Assembly (NCBI GenBank): GCA_039666455.1
Contig: JAVSLW010000009.1
Coordinates: 1-64,000, forward strand
DNA length: 64,000 nucleotides
From: Methanobacterium sp.
GTDB lineage: Archaea > Methanobacteriota > Methanobacteria > Methanobacteriales > Methanobacteriaceae
Direction: 5' to 3'
Part shown: positions 16,814 to 24,520 of the stretch, piece by piece
Layout: the number at the start of each line of letters is the position of its first letter
Position numbering within the stretch: position 1 is the stretch's first letter
Made by a program: the position numbers and the translations under genes
Notes under the pieces: model-generated
What the model was told of the DNA's origin: nothing
Database searches by the model: none
What the model saw: only the letters and a program-made list of their open reading frames with translations

Positions 16814-17824
16814 TTATTTAGACTTATAAATGCTTATGATATCACTTAATATAGCTGATGCAGTTTCTATTGACCCTGCTCCACATCCTACAACTGTAAC
16901 ATCCTCTGCGAGGTCTGTTTTAATGGTTGCAACATTCAGTGTACCTTCCACTGCAAATGGTGAACCTTCCTTTACAAGTCTTGGGGAAACTTCAAGGGTA
17001 TCGGATGACACTTCACCAATTAATTTAATTAAATATCCCTCTTTTTGTGCAAGTGAAACAGCTTCTGGTGTTATTTTAGATATTCCAGTTATTTCAACAT
17101 CTTTTAAGCTTACGTCCATATCCAGAAGAGAATTTGCAAGAATAACCACTTTACATGCAGCATCTAAACCTTCAACGTCTTGGGCAGGATTGGTTTCAGC
17201 TATTCCTAATTCCTGCGATTCTTTTAAAATCTGTTCATAAGAAGAACCCTCTCTGGCCATTCTTGATAGAATATAATTTGTTGTGCCGTTTAAAATCCCT
17301 AAAATAGAATCTATATCACATCCAGATAGGGTTTCATGGGCAAAATTAATAACAGGCATTGCCCCTCCCACAGAAGCTTCAAACTTAAATTCCACGCCGT
17401 TATTCTTGGCTGAATTTGCTAATTCTTTAAATGATAGTGCAAGAGGTCCTTTATTGGATGTTACAACATCTTTTCCATCGTTAAAAGCTTTTAGGATATG
17501 TGTTTTAGCAGGTTCACCGTTTTCTATGTCTGTGGGAGTAGCTTCAACAAGACAATCATAATCAGCTTTATCCAGCACCTCTAAGTTTGAAATTTTAGAT
17601 ATACCGTAATCAGGATAATTTGATACTTTTCCAGTTTTTTCCTTTACTTCAAGCAGTAAATCAGGGTTCAGGCCTTCATCATAAATTGCAGCTCCAGAGG
17701 TATCAGTTACTGCAGATATTTTAAGATCCACCCCATATTTTTCTTTTACTTCCTCTTTTTTCAAGGAGAAAACCTTTGCAACTCCTTTTCCAACCGCACC
17801 AAAACCTAAAATACATACTTTCAT
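16814..17824 (-). CDS. hom: Homoserine dehydrogenase
   Basis: 336 residues. It reduces aspartate semialdehyde to homoserine on the way to threonine, methionine and isoleucine. The N-terminal Rossmann motif is GFGAVGKGV. VEATPTD and SNKGPLAL are followed by the catalytic-domain signature GILNGTTNYILSRM. It lacks the C-terminal ACT domain found in many bacterial enzymes. A separate ACT-domain protein is encoded 3 nt upstream, which suggests split regulation in trans. Confidence 0.95.
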   Translation of the reverse strand: MKVCILGFGAVGKGVAKVFSLKKEEVKEKYGVDLKISAVTDTSGAAIYDEGLNPDLLLEVKEKTGKVSNYPDYGISKISNLEVLDKADYDCLVEATPTDIENGEPAKTHILKAFNDGKDVVTSNKGPLALSFKELANSAKNNGVEFKFEASVGGAMPVINFAHETLSGCDIDSILGILNGTTNYILSRMAREGSSYEQILKESQELGIAETNPAQDVEGLDAACKVVILANSLLDMDVSLKDVEITGISKITPEAVSLAQKEGYLIKLIGEVSSDTLEVSPRLVKEGSPFAVEGTLNVATIKTDLAEDVTVVGCGAGSIETASAILSDIISIYKSK

Positions 17825-17827
17825 CTA

Positions 17828-18316
17828 TTAAACCTCATTTATTACCAGAAAACCATAAGAAGTTCCAATTTCTTTAATTTTTTTCATTATTTCCCTTCTT
17901 TTGCCATATTCTGCTTCAATTATAAATTTTGAGGCAGATTTTTCAGGATGGTCTGACATTTTTAAGTTAAAATCTGCTACTTTAACCCCTTCTACTTCAT
18001 TGAACCTTCTAAGTACATTCTTAACATCTTTATCAACTATGTCCCCAATTAAAATGGTGGTTACAGTTTCTTTTCTTAAAACACCATTAATTTCCATTAT
18101 CTGAATTTTTTGAGCTTCAAGAGTATTTATAACTTTATCCAGAGTTTCTTCATCCCCTTCAATTGTAATTTGAACAGGAACAGTACCTCTCTCTGTTTTA
18201 ACATCCCTCTGGTGAATAACGGTTACAATATTTGCTCCAAGCCTTCCTACAGGTTCTAACACATCCATTAACTGGCCAGGAATATCTAAAAGCTCTAAAA
18301 CAAGATTTAATCTCAT
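17828..18316 (-). CDS. ACT-domain amino-acid-binding regulatory protein
   Basis: 162 residues built of two ACT-like halves. The first begins LNLVLELLDIPGQLMDVLEPVG with GANIVTVIHQRD, and the second is around residues 85-160. There is no DNA-binding or catalytic domain. It is coupled to the homoserine dehydrogenase gene (3-nt gap) and overlaps gatC by 4 nt at its other end. By position it probably senses an amino acid and modulates homoserine dehydrogenase. That is inference. Confidence 0.85.
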   Translation of the reverse strand: MRLNLVLELLDIPGQLMDVLEPVGRLGANIVTVIHQRDVKTERGTVPVQITIEGDEETLDKVINTLEAQKIQIMEINGVLRKETVTTILIGDIVDKDVKNVLRRFNEVEGVKVADFNLKMSDHPEKSASKFIIEAEYGKRREIMKKIKEIGTSYGFLVINEV

Positions 18317-18543
18317 TGTTTAACCCATTTACTTTTTTCAACTATGATATTACCGTTTTCATCCAGATGTGCGTTTTTTAGAATTTTTTCAGGATTTTTT
18401 TCTTCTCCACGATCTGGACGTGTTAGGTTAACGTTATCAACTATGTAATGGGTTTCTTCAAGTTCAGGAATATCTTCCAGTGCTTTTTCGAATTTTTTTA
18501 ATATGTCCTCAGCCGTCGAACGCGAAGCCTTTTCTATTTTCAT
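18313..18543 (-). CDS. gatC: Amidotransferase subunit C (GatC), archaeal
   Basis: 76 residues. It is the small subunit of the enzyme that converts Asp-tRNA(Asn) or Glu-tRNA(Gln) to the amide form. Archaeal GatC features are IPELEETHYIVDN, NLTRPD, EEKNPEKIL, DENGNIIVEKSKWV. The N-terminus reads KIEK, then Ala-Ser-Arg-Ser-Thr, then AEDILKKFEKAL. The five-residue piece is encoded by a sequence (18511-18529) that resembles the edge of the palindromic elements seen elsewhere. It overlaps the ACT gene by 4 nt and follows asparagine synthase. Confidence 0.87.
   Translation of the reverse strand: MKIEKASRSTAEDILKKFEKALEDIPELEETHYIVDNVNLTRPDRGEEKNPEKILKNAHLDENGNIIVEKSKWVKQ
18511..18529. repeat. Possible palindromic-element edge inside gatC
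   Basis: AGCCGTCGAA followed by CGCGAAGCC. The same ten-base AGCCGTCGAA occurs at the left edge of the element at 30334, and a close variant at the elp3 element. It codes for five residues that appear extra to the GatC N-terminus. No convincing hairpin remains, so this is a tentative member. Confidence 0.35.
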
Positions 18544-18555
18544 ATTTTAATCCCT

Positions 18556-20106
18556 CTAAAAACATTTGTTTTTGTATTTTTTTCCTTTTAAAACTTTTTT
18601 TAGCATTTTATGAATACCAGAACCGTACTGGGCAGCTTTTTTTGGCCGGTTAACAATTTCAGCAGGCACACCCAGCTCTGCAGCAACTTCTCTAAGGATG
18701 CATTTCCTTAACTTATCTTCTATTCCACTTATTTTATATTTCATAGGTATATTTATTGCAGTATTTATAATATCCAGATCAAGATAAGGAACTCTTAATT
18801 CCACACTGTTTGCCATGGTAACTGCATCATCACGCTGGAGGTTGACATGGTACAGATTTAAGATATCTTCTTTTAAATCTTCACGTGCAAGTTCTCCTTT
18901 TTCTTCATAAAGTCTTAAATAACGGTTGTATCCTCCAAAAAGTTCATCTGCTCCCTGACCAGAGAGCATGACTTTTAATCCGTCTTTATGGGCCATTTCT
19001 GATGCAATGTATGCAGGCATTCCCACACCGATTTTCATGATGTTGAATTCTTCTATTGCATCTAAAACCAGTGGTAAATATTTTTTAACATCTTCCACAC
19101 CTATATTCCTGGTTTTTAGTTGAAGATTCATTGCCTCTGCAGTTTCTTTTGAAACTTTAATGTCAACTGAGTCTTTGTGGCCAACAGTGTAAAGAATGGT
19201 TTCAACTCCAAGGTCATCTGCAATTTTAGCAAGTAAAGTACTGTCTATACCTCCTGAAAACAGTATTCCAACTTTAGATAAGCCCTGAACTCTTTTTTCT
19301 ACAGATTTTATTAAAAGGTTTTTAAGCTTCTTTTTAAGAGCATCCTTTGATAAATTCATGATATCTGGCGATGTTTGAACCTTTAAACCTGTGTTATCAA
19401 GTTTTAATAATTTTTTGTTGTATATCATTGAATCTGGAGGTAAGGTTTTAACATTTTCTATGCCTATATTCTGGAGTGCTTTTCTCTTTGAAGCAAATGC
19501 AAAAATATTATCCTCCTTATTTTCTCCAAAATATAATGGTTTCACCCCTACAGGGTCTCGAACTGCTGCAAAATTCTTGCCATCATATACTGCAAATGCA
19601 TAGTCCCCATCAAGATATTTCATAGCTTTTTCAACGGCTTTATTAAGACTACCTTGATGAAATCTTTTAATCAAAGTTAATATTATTTCACAGTCAGAGT
19701 CTGTCTTAAAATCCTCATGAAATTCCTTTTTAAGCCCTCGAAAAATCCCACAAAATCTACGATTTTGTGGCCCCGAACACTCCATGTTCGCGGGCTCTGA
19801 TTTTTCGGGGCATCGAAAACCGTAGGTTTTCGAAAGCCCTCGAAAGTTATATATCTCTCCATTGCAGATTAAAACCAGGTTATCATTAATCAGTGGTTGA
19901 AATTCGTTGCATCCTACAATAGAAAGCAAATTGTGTCCCATTCCAAAGTTACCTTCAGCTATATCTATATCTTCTAAATTACCATAAACTACTTTATTGT
20001 CCACAAACACTCCAGATCCATCCGGTCCTCTGTGTTTAATGGAAATAAGCATTTTTTTAATGTTTTCAGATATATTATTTCCAGTGATTCCCGCAATTCC
20101 GCACAT
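18556..20106 (-). CDS. asnB: Asparagine synthase (glutamine-hydrolysing) with an in-frame palindrome insertion
   Basis: 516 residues. The N-terminal glutaminase domain starts MCGIAG with nucleophile Cys2, and CNGEIYNF follows. The C-terminal synthetase domain has the ATP-pyrophosphatase motif FSGGIDSTLL, then LSGQGADELFGGYNRY and RVPYLD. Between GEIYNFRGL and KKEFHEDFKTDSDCE lie 34 extra codons (about residues 88-121). They are encoded by a cluster of nested palindromes and flanked by 12-bp direct repeats. Removing them restores a normal family sequence in a surface-loop position of the glutaminase domain. The frame is intact throughout, so an active enzyme is likely but not proven. Confidence 0.93.
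   Translation of the reverse strand: MCGIAGITGNNISENIKKMLISIKHRGPDGSGVFVDNKVVYGNLEDIDIAEGNFGMGHNLLSIVGCNEFQPLINDNLVLICNGEIYNFRGLSKTYGFRCPEKSEPANMECSGPQNRRFCGIFRGLKKEFHEDFKTDSDCEIILTLIKRFHQGSLNKAVEKAMKYLDGDYAFAVYDGKNFAAVRDPVGVKPLYFGENKEDNIFAFASKRKALQNIGIENVKTLPPDSMIYNKKLLKLDNTGLKVQTSPDIMNLSKDALKKKLKNLLIKSVEKRVQGLSKVGILFSGGIDSTLLAKIADDLGVETILYTVGHKDSVDIKVSKETAEAMNLQLKTRNIGVEDVKKYLPLVLDAIEEFNIMKIGVGMPAYIASEMAHKDGLKVMLSGQGADELFGGYNRYLRLYEEKGELAREDLKEDILNLYHVNLQRDDAVTMANSVELRVPYLDLDIINTAINIPMKYKISGIEDKLRKCILREVAAELGVPAEIVNRPKKAAQYGSGIHKMLKKVLKGKKYKNKCF
19732..19845. repeat. Nested palindromic insertion inside asnB
   Basis: The segment is bounded by two copies of AAGCCCTCGAAA (19732 and 19834), offset by 102 nt. 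It holds an outer pair CGAAAAATC / GATTTTTCG, which encloses two smaller hairpins: CACAAAATC-tac-GATTTTGTG, and CGAACA with TGTTCG. A fourth, CGAAAACC-gta-GGTTTTCG, follows it. The nesting suggests insertion of one element into the loop of another. Confidence 0.8.
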
Positions 20107-20796
20107 TTCAATCTTCCTGAATGTAAAATTAATAATAACTGGTCCCTTACCATCCTTTTAGTATGTATTATTATTTTTACTGAATTTAAGCAATGAATTA
20201 AATATATTCTCTTATTTTTGATATATTTAATTTTTAAAACAATAACAGTATTTATTCAGGTACTGTAACTCTTTAAGTTTATTATTGAACTTTTACTTCT
20301 TTAATTAATTTATATATCCATAATAATTTTATGATGGTATTGAAACCAAATATCTGTATTTTAATTCCAATTTAACTTATTAACTCTTCTCTGGATGTTT
20401 TAAGTTTATTTATTAGTTTCCTATCTTAATTGTAAGAATTGAATTATTATACTTTTTAAAAAAAATAACTTATTATTCTGTTATTAATTATAATAAATTA
20501 TTTATTAATAAAATTTTCGGTTTTAATAAAAATAGTAAAGCTTTTATTATTATAACAACATATTACTATTTGGTAATACTACAGAAACCCTATGAGATAT
20601 ACTACCATGAAAAAGAAAAAAAAGCCGGGAATTCATGTGTTCATAAAGAGTATAAAACCACTGTATCTGGCTTAATACTAAGATTAACAGTTCTTTAAGT
20701 ATTTAATTCAGTTATATACTGCAAAATACCTGTTTGGGAACAATTTGCAGATATATCTTGTAATACTTAAGTGTTGATCTTTATGAGAAAATATCG
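20107..20796. other. Long AT-rich intergenic region
   Basis: About 690 bp with no coding frame of note, extremely AT-rich and full of short poly-A and poly-T runs. It must hold the asnB promoter on one side and the promoter of the secreted protein on the other. TATA-like segments are too frequent for one to be chosen. A structured leader begins at its right end. Confidence 0.6.
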
Positions 20797-20850
20797 CAAG
20801 CAGGGGTAACGCAAAACTTAAAGGTTTCATAACCTTACCCTGCGCCATAA
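20797..20850 (+). promoter_or_regulatory. Structured 5' leader of the secreted Asn/Thr-rich protein
   Basis: GCAGGGGTAA (20800-20809) can pair with TTACCCTGC (20835-20843), and a separate hairpin AAGGTT-TCAT-AACCTT occupies 20821-20836. The two foldings share bases, so they are mutually exclusive at their edge. The structure ends about 20 nt before the GGAGGT ribosome-binding site. A cis-regulatory RNA is possible. It does not match a riboswitch class I can name. Confidence 0.4.
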
Positions 20851-20875
20851 AATAAAAAAATTGGAGGTATTTAGT

Positions 20876-21583
20876 ATGAATAAAATATTAACAATCTTCC
20901 TGGGCCTTGTCTTAGTCGCAAGTTTTAGCGTGGGAAGTAGTGTGGTAGAAACTCCAGATGCACCAACAACTGATGGGGCAACAACTGATGGAGCAGCAGC
21001 TGATACAACAACCAGTGATGCAACAGGTACTGATAACCAAAATTCAGGTAATAATCCTGATGGCGCTTCAAACACAGAAATTATTATTGGTGAGGGCATA
21101 AGTAATCAAGATCAGGGTCAAACTCAAGGGCAGGGACAAGCAACCTACGTAAACGCTTCAAGCAACAACAACAATACAAACATAGCTGCTAACACAAACA
21201 CTAACAGTGCTATAGCAACCAACAATAACACTAATGTCAACATTATAAAAGTAGGAAGTCCTGAAAACAACATAGCTATAATGATTGTGTCCAAAATTAA
21301 GCAGACAACAGGAGACAACAACGCTCAAAATTCCCAAACAAATAAACAAAACTTCCAAGCTCCATGTCCACACCCGGGTCCGGGTCCATGTCCACACATC
21401 CATCCACATCAACCCAACATGGTTGCTGCAGCAGGAGAACCAATCCATAAGGTAACACTGCCTGAAGAAGGCGATCCTGCAGATCCTGTAGGTATGCAGG
21501 AAGCTGGATTAAATATTGGTTCTTTGATAGTGGGTCTTGTTGGTATCCTTGGTGGATTAGTCGCAAGCAGGTTTGGATCATAA
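20876..21583 (+). CDS. Secreted Asn/Thr/Gln-rich surface protein with a His-Pro segment
   Basis: 235 residues from the ATG at 20876, chosen because GGAGGT (20863-20868) lies 7 nt upstream. A TTG five codons earlier overlaps that site. A signal peptide (MNKILTIFLGLVLVASFSVG) precedes a low-complexity Thr/Asp/Asn/Gln-rich region (about 25-155). A Cys/Pro/His-rich stretch follows, with PHPGPGPCPHIHPHQP near 160-180 that could bind metal. It ends in a C-terminal helix (about 212-230) that may anchor it. Function unknown. A clear terminator follows. Confidence 0.72.
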   Translation: MNKILTIFLGLVLVASFSVGSSVVETPDAPTTDGATTDGAAADTTTSDATGTDNQNSGNNPDGASNTEIIIGEGISNQDQGQTQGQGQATYVNASSNNNNTNIAANTNTNSAIATNNNTNVNIIKVGSPENNIAIMIVSKIKQTTGDNNAQNSQTNKQNFQAPCPHPGPGPCPHIHPHQPNMVAAAGEPIHKVTLPEEGDPADPVGMQEAGLNIGSLIVGLVGILGGLVASRFGS

Positions 21584-21612
21584 TCGGAAAATCCGATTAT
21601 CTTTTTATTCTT
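21582..21612 (+). terminator. Intrinsic-type terminator
   Basis: A 7-bp stem AATCGGA / TCCGATT with loop AAA starts at the stop codon of the secreted-protein gene. CTTTTT and further T-rich sequence follow. Confidence 0.65.
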
Positions 21613-21644
21613 TAATATAATTTTTTTTTAGCTTCGTATTTGAA

Positions 21645-21992
21645 GGCTTTCAAACATTTCATGTTTGATGCATGAGAAACTTTCGTTTCTCTGCCCCAAA
21701 ATTCTCCGAATTTTGAGGGCCCCGAAAATCTCTGATTTTCGAGGGCCGTACGAAATCTTACGATTTCGTGGCCCCGAACACTTCGTGTTCGAGGGCTTTC
21801 AAACATTTCATGTTTGATGCATGAGAAACTTTCGTTTCTCTGCCCCAAAATTCTCCGAATTTTGAGGGCCCCGAAAATCTCTGATTTTCGAGGGCCGTAC
21901 GAAATCTTATGATTTCGTGGCCCCGAACACTTCGTGTTTGACGGCTTTCAAACATTTCATGTTTGATGCCCCGAAAATCTCTGATTTTCGAG
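21645..21992. repeat. Tandem array of palindromes, 149-bp period
   Basis: Two full 149-bp units begin at 21645 and 21794, and a truncated third begins at 21943. Each full unit is a string of six different hairpins. Their arm cores are AAACAT/ATGTTT, GAGAAAC/GTTTCTC, AAAATTC/GAATTTT, CGAAAATC/GATTTTCG, CGAAATC/GATTTCG, and GAACAC/GTGTTC. They are separated by GCCCC-like and GAGGGC-like edges. The third unit keeps only the first and fourth hairpins and runs into deoC. The units differ at only a few bases, so the duplication is recent. Confidence 0.9.
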
Positions 21993-22643
21993 GGCTTCCA
22001 TAATTTGAACACCAGTAGATGTTCCTATTCTTGTTGCACCTGCTTCTATCATGTCTAAAGTGGTTTTTAAGTCTCTTATACCTCCTGAAGCTTTAATTCC
22101 CATGTTAGGACCAACAGTTTTTCTAATTAGAGCAATGTCTTCAAGTGTAGCTCCAGAAACACCAAATCCTGTTGATGTTTTTATAAAATCCGCTCCAGCT
22201 TCTTTTGCTATTAAACAGGCCCTAACTTTTTCTTCCCTATTTAGAAGCCCTGTTTCCAGAATTACTTTAACAATGTTGTTATCTGCAGCCTTTACAACCC
22301 CCATTATATCTTCTTTAACCAGATCATCATGGCCAGACTTCAGAGCTCCTATGTTCATTACCATATCTATTTCCTGGGCCCCGTTTTCAATGGCTTCTCT
22401 TGCTTCGAATGCCTTTGTTTTTGGAGTATTTATGCCAAAGGGAAATCCAATAACAGCACAAACCTTTACATCATAACCTTCTAAAAGTTTTCTTGAAAGT
22501 GCAACGTTTACTGGAGTAACACATACACATGCAAAGCCGTATTTTTTTGCATCGTTACATAGGTCTTCAATATCCTCATCACTTGTATCTCGCCTGACAT
22601 TGGTGTGGTCAATCATTTTTGCAAGTTGAAAAGATTTTATCAT
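21957..22643 (-). CDS. deoC: Deoxyribose-phosphate aldolase with a repeat-derived tail
   Basis: 228 residues. It cleaves 2-deoxyribose-5-phosphate to glyceraldehyde-3-phosphate and acetaldehyde. Motifs: DHTNVRRDTS, CVCVTPVNV, VCAVIGFPFG, and the Schiff-base lysine region GADFIKTSTGF, with GIKASGGIR and GATRIGTSTG. After GVQIMEA the final ten residues (LENQRFSGHQT and the stop) are encoded by the palindromic array. The natural C-terminus has therefore been replaced or extended by repeat sequence. Confidence 0.93.
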   Translation of the reverse strand: MIKSFQLAKMIDHTNVRRDTSDEDIEDLCNDAKKYGFACVCVTPVNVALSRKLLEGYDVKVCAVIGFPFGINTPKTKAFEAREAIENGAQEIDMVMNIGALKSGHDDLVKEDIMGVVKAADNNIVKVILETGLLNREEKVRACLIAKEAGADFIKTSTGFGVSGATLEDIALIRKTVGPNMGIKASGGIRDLKTTLDMIEAGATRIGTSTGVQIMEALENQRFSGHQT

Positions 22644-22696
22644 TCATTCACCATTTTCTCTTTTTATATTCTTAGTTTTTTTAAGTTAAATAAGGG

Positions 22697-24412
22697 TTAT
22701 AAATTTTTTGACATGTAAGGACCTGATCTGGAATATCCAAACTTTCTATAGTAATTTCGAGCTCCTATCCCACTAATTACGTTTATTCTGTTCTTTTCAT
22801 AAACTTCAAGCGCTATTTTTTCAGCTTCTTCAAGCAAACGCTCTCCATAGCCCATGTGTTGCCATTTACCTGTTTCCGCTGAAAATCTATGATTTTCGGG
22901 GCCACGAAATTGAAAATTTCGTATGGCTGTCGAACCTAAAGGTACCATAGAACCATAAACATGTAATTCTCTTACAAGGGCTGTTTTATCATTTATTTCT
23001 TTTCTATGGGCTTTTTTAGAAGGAATTCTAAGTCTTAAAAAACCAATTAAAATATCCTTTTTAATATCTTCAAATGATAAGAAAATCTCACGCCCTTCCC
23101 CTGCATCATATTCTTCCTTTAATAATTTAATATTTTCATTATCAGGAATAATTCCATCAGATGCTTTATGTCCAACTTCTCTACAGCGGATACATTTGCA
23201 AGCAACGTCCATTTCACGGAGTTTTTTGTAAACAAGCTCACCAAGATTTGATTTTTTAACTCCTGCCTCTATAAGTGGCGACGGTATATCTCGCTGGATC
23301 CTCATGGTTCTAACCCATTTTGGAAGGATTTTTTTTAGTTCAACTATTAAATCAAGAGCTTCTTTGCTTGTATATGGTTGATATTCTCCTTTTTGCCACA
23401 TGTCATGAAGTTTGGATCCTTTTGTTACAAGACAGGGGTATATTTTAAGCATATCTGGTTTAAACCTTGAATCTGTAAATATTCTTTTAAAAATTCGCAT
23501 ATCTCTTTTAAAATCTGTAAAAAGTCCGGGCATGAGGTGCATTGCAACTTTAATACCAGAATCTCTAAGTATTCGCGCTGCTTCTACTGTATCTTCTACG
23601 GTGTGCCCACGCTCAATCCGTTTGTATATATAATCATAAATGGTTTGAACTCCAAGTTCGACCCTTGTAACTCCCATATCAAGCATTCTATCCACATCTT
23701 GTATTTTACAGTAGTCTGGACGGGTTTCAAAGGTTATACCCACACATCTGACCTGTGAATTTTCATTTTTGCTTTGAACATCATTTAGATAAACAAAATC
23801 TTTGGGAATTTCAATATTATCTGCTAAACTGGATCTTCTAAAACTTTCAGATGGAATCTCGTTCATTGATACCTGTTTTATTCCAAAATCATTCATTGCC
23901 TGAAGACATTTGCTTACAAACCATTCCTGGTAACAGAGGAATTGTGAAGGAAATGTTCCACCCATTATAATCAATTCAACTTTATCAAGAGGGTGCCCTA
24001 TACTTTCAAGCTGGAGCAAACGGTTGTAAACCTGTAAATATGGATCAAAATTGAACATTCTCGCCCTTAAAGCTGCAGGCTCTTCTCCAGTGTAACTTGG
24101 AGGGGCAATTCCACTTTCAACACAGTATAAACATCTTCCATGAGGACATTTGTGTGGTTTGCACATTACAGCAACTACTGCCACTCCTGAAATGGTTCTG
24201 GTGGGTTTTTTTCTAATTATGCTGGATATCTTCTTTCTCTCATCTGGAGATGCATATTGCAGTATCATAGAATTACTCATGAATTCTGGAAGTTTGTAAT
24301 TCCTGCAGGCGTTTAGTTTTGCCTTTTCTAATTCTACTTTGTTTTTTATCTTACCCTCGATAATTTCATTGATTATGAATTCGCATGCATTTTTCATTCC
24401 TATTTTCTCCAA
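22697..24412 (-). CDS. elp3: Elp3 tRNA-modifying radical-SAM/acetyltransferase with an in-frame palindrome insertion
   Basis: 571 residues. It modifies the wobble uridine (cm5U family). The radical-SAM domain has the cysteine cluster in MCKPHKCPHGRCLYC, with MGGTFPSQ and LGVQTIYD. The C-terminal GNAT domain includes RELHVYGSMVPLG and GYGERLLEEAEKIA. Between VPLGS and TGKWQHMGYG about 19 extra codons (near residues 493-511) come from two hairpins of the palindrome family. They lie in a loop just before the acetyl-CoA-binding strand. The frame is intact. Confidence 0.94.
   Translation of the reverse strand: MEKIGMKNACEFIINEIIEGKIKNKVELEKAKLNACRNYKLPEFMSNSMILQYASPDERKKISSIIRKKPTRTISGVAVVAVMCKPHKCPHGRCLYCVESGIAPPSYTGEEPAALRARMFNFDPYLQVYNRLLQLESIGHPLDKVELIIMGGTFPSQFLCYQEWFVSKCLQAMNDFGIKQVSMNEIPSESFRRSSLADNIEIPKDFVYLNDVQSKNENSQVRCVGITFETRPDYCKIQDVDRMLDMGVTRVELGVQTIYDYIYKRIERGHTVEDTVEAARILRDSGIKVAMHLMPGLFTDFKRDMRIFKRIFTDSRFKPDMLKIYPCLVTKGSKLHDMWQKGEYQPYTSKEALDLIVELKKILPKWVRTMRIQRDIPSPLIEAGVKKSNLGELVYKKLREMDVACKCIRCREVGHKASDGIIPDNENIKLLKEEYDAGEGREIFLSFEDIKKDILIGFLRLRIPSKKAHRKEINDKTALVRELHVYGSMVPLGSTAIRNFQFRGPENHRFSAETGKWQHMGYGERLLEEAEKIALEVYEKNRINVISGIGARNYYRKFGYSRSGPYMSKNL
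22876..22935. repeat. Palindromic insertion inside elp3
   Basis: Two adjacent hairpins: GAAAATC-tat-GATTTTC (22881-22897) and CGAAATT-gaa-AATTTCG (22905-22921). They are joined by GGGGCC and end in GGCTGTCGAA, a near match to the edge found in gatC and at 30334. The whole segment is translated. Confidence 0.8.
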
Positions 24413-24520
24413 AAAAAATAATATTGTTATTTTAATAAATTGATGTTCATTAAGGTTATTTTAATTACAATAAACAATATAAATGTAGTGATGATTTTTG
24501 CGAATAAAGATCATTCGTAA

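Noticed and set aside
20797..20850. Assignment of the leader to a known riboswitch such as c-di-GMP or cobalamin
   Set aside because: Only loose similarity in a few bases was noticed. The conserved core of no known class could be matched.
21645..21992. The regular repeats could be read as a CRISPR array
   Set aside because: The 149-bp period, absence of unique spacers and composition of adjoining hairpins do not fit a CRISPR, and no cas gene is nearby.
21612..22012. Two overlapping open frames of 78 and 84 codons on the minus strand across the palindromic array
   Set aside because: They consist of translated repeat sequence. The 149-bp period shifts the frame from unit to unit, and no start signal is seen.
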